Positions 5,029 to 5,839 of a DNA stretch of 5,839 nucleotides are shown here, piece after piece. The notes below the pieces were generated by a model that worked only from the letters and a program-made list of their open reading frames with translations, was not told the DNA's origin and searched no databases. Within the stretch, counting starts at the first letter, position 1; each line of letters starts with the position of its first letter. The translations under genes were made by a program, and so were the position numbers. The DNA is from Dehalococcoidia bacterium. Its GTDB lineage: Bacteria; Chloroflexota; Dehalococcoidia; Dehalococcoidales; BS750m-G39. The stretch spans positions 1 through 5,839 of the forward strand of contig SOKR01000139.1 in the NCBI GenBank assembly GCA_004375675.1, given 5' to 3'.

Positions 5029-5839
5029 TCTTCCTCTCTCAAACGTAGATGTAATTCCTTTAGCTGCTGCTGGCTCACCGACGAAGGCGCGTCGAAGGTC
5101 AAATCGACTGCCGCCTGGTTCTTGGGGAAGGCGATAACCTCCCGGATGGTCTCTTCTCCCGCCAGCAGCATGACGATGCGGTCGAGCCCGATGGCGATGC
5201 CGCCGTGGGGCGGCGCGCCGTACTGAAAAGCCTCCAGCATATGCCCGAAGCGCTCATTGATTTCTTTGTCGCTGTAGCCGGAAAGGCGGAATACCTTACG
5301 CTGCAAGTCGCTTTGGTGAATCCTGATGCTGCCGCCGCCGATTTCATAGCCGTTACAGACGATATCGTAGTGCTTGCCCCGCACCTTCTCCGGAGCGCTC
5401 TCCAGCAGGGCGATGTCCTCCTCCCAGGGAGAGGTAAAGGGGTGGTGTTCCGCCTCCCACCGCCCCGCCTCGTCGTCCCAGCGGAGCAGGGGGAAGTGTC
5501 GCACGAAGGCAAAGCTGAACAGCTTGGGGTCGGCCAGCTTCAGCCGCCGCCCCATCTCCAGGCGCAGCTCGCTTAAAATATTATCCACCTGTTTGGGCTT
5601 GCCGGCAATTATTAGCAGCAGGTCGCCGGCTTTAGCCTGGAATAGCTTCGCCATCTGCTTAAGCTGCTCCAGGCTCAAGAACTTGGTCACGACTGACTTG
5701 GCGTCGTCCATGGTTAAACTATCCAAGTCGGCACCAGCGCTGCCCAGCGCTATCGTTACCACCCCACCCCCCCCCCCGCGGCCGACGCACTTGTTAAGCG
5801 CGGCGCGCTGGCGGCGGCGGGAATCAGCGCAGCCGGGGG
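5025..5839 (-). CDS. aspS: Aspartyl-tRNA synthetase, C-terminal part (5' end outside window)
   Basis: AspRS attaches aspartate to its tRNA in the cytoplasm. About 270 C-terminal residues of the usual ~590 are present; the anticodon-binding domain and class II motifs 1 and 2 lie beyond the window. Seen here are the rest of the bacterial insertion (GAD) domain, HHPFTSP, NGYEIGGGSIRIH with substrate-binding Glu, APPHGG, and class II motif 3 GLDRIVMLL (around 5165-5190), then the terminal FPKNQAA and APS stretches. A GTG at 5762 could be read as a start, but the same frame stays open to the window edge. The upstream residues (PGCAD, RRQ, then a glycine run) align without gaps to the E. coli GAD domain as I recall it, so the gene clearly continues. 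A near-continuous G run replaces the conserved GAKGL by GGGGV, and the preceding stretch is unusually GC-rich (Arg/Ala in place of typical residues), suggesting poor sequence at the contig end. Confidence 0.95.
   Translation of the reverse strand, partial: PGCADSRRRQRAALNKCVGRGGGGGVVTIALGSAGADLDSLTMDDAKSVVTKFLSLEQLKQMAKLFQAKAGDLLLIIAGKPKQVDNILSELRLEMGRRLKLADPKLFSFAFVRHFPLLRWDDEAGRWEAEHHPFTSPWEEDIALLESAPEKVRGKHYDIVCNGYEIGGGSIRIHQSDLQRKVFRLSGYSDKEINERFGHMLEAFQYGAPPHGGIAIGLDRIVMLLAGEETIREVIAFPKNQAAVDLTFDAPSSVSQQQLKELHLRLREEE
5767..5777 (-). repeat. G11 homopolymer (coding strand) in aspS
   Basis: Eleven C on the plus strand, which are G on the coding strand. They are followed in the coding direction by T, G4, T and GG, so 17 of 19 bases are G. 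The tract encodes the glycine run replacing the conserved GAKG of the AspRS GAD domain and keeps the frame. Confidence 0.95.

Noticed and set aside
1..5839. tRNA, rRNA, CRISPR array, insertion sequence or attachment site
   Set aside because: Scanning both strands by eye showed no cloverleaf, spaced direct repeats, transposase motifs or terminal inverted repeats; nearly all bases lie in the five genes.

Overview
The window reads as a compact, moderately GC-rich bacterial chromosome segment. Five protein genes fill almost all of it, and the largest gene-free gap is 71 bases. The ClpP, trigger factor and PfkB-kinase sequences look most like Chloroflexota, class Dehalococcoidia. That placement rests on remembered resemblance, not on a search. 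Both ends of the window look like the ends of an assembled contig: the left gene starts two bases in, and the right gene runs off the edge.

Layout. A PfkB-family sugar/nucleoside kinase lies on the plus strand (3-953) and converges on a minus-strand block, separated by 13 bases and a possible terminator hairpin. Read in its own direction, the minus-strand block is aspS (aspartyl-tRNA synthetase, 5' end cut by the window edge), then tig (trigger factor), then a gene for a molybdopterin/[4Fe-4S] oxidoreductase, then clpP. aspS and tig overlap by an ATGA. The oxidoreductase starts 10 bases after tig, with its ribosome binding site overlapping the tig stop. clpP follows after 71 bases with a good promoter candidate of its own.

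How it fits together. AspRS, trigger factor and ClpP are protein synthesis and quality-control genes, and tig next to clpP is a common bacterial arrangement. Here a 678-residue cytoplasmic molybdenum/tungsten enzyme with no obvious partner subunit sits between them. The middle of that gene is clearly lower in GC than its neighbours, which suggests acquisition or a mosaic history. Its substrate cannot be read from the sequence.

Oddities. Three long G homopolymers (10, 13 and 11 bases, always G on the coding strand) occur near the two window ends. Each keeps the reading frame but turns family-typical residues into glycine, which points to base-calling or consensus error at contig ends more than to biology. 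The window shows no clear new multi-gene system. The best lead is the redox enzyme inserted between tig and clpP.
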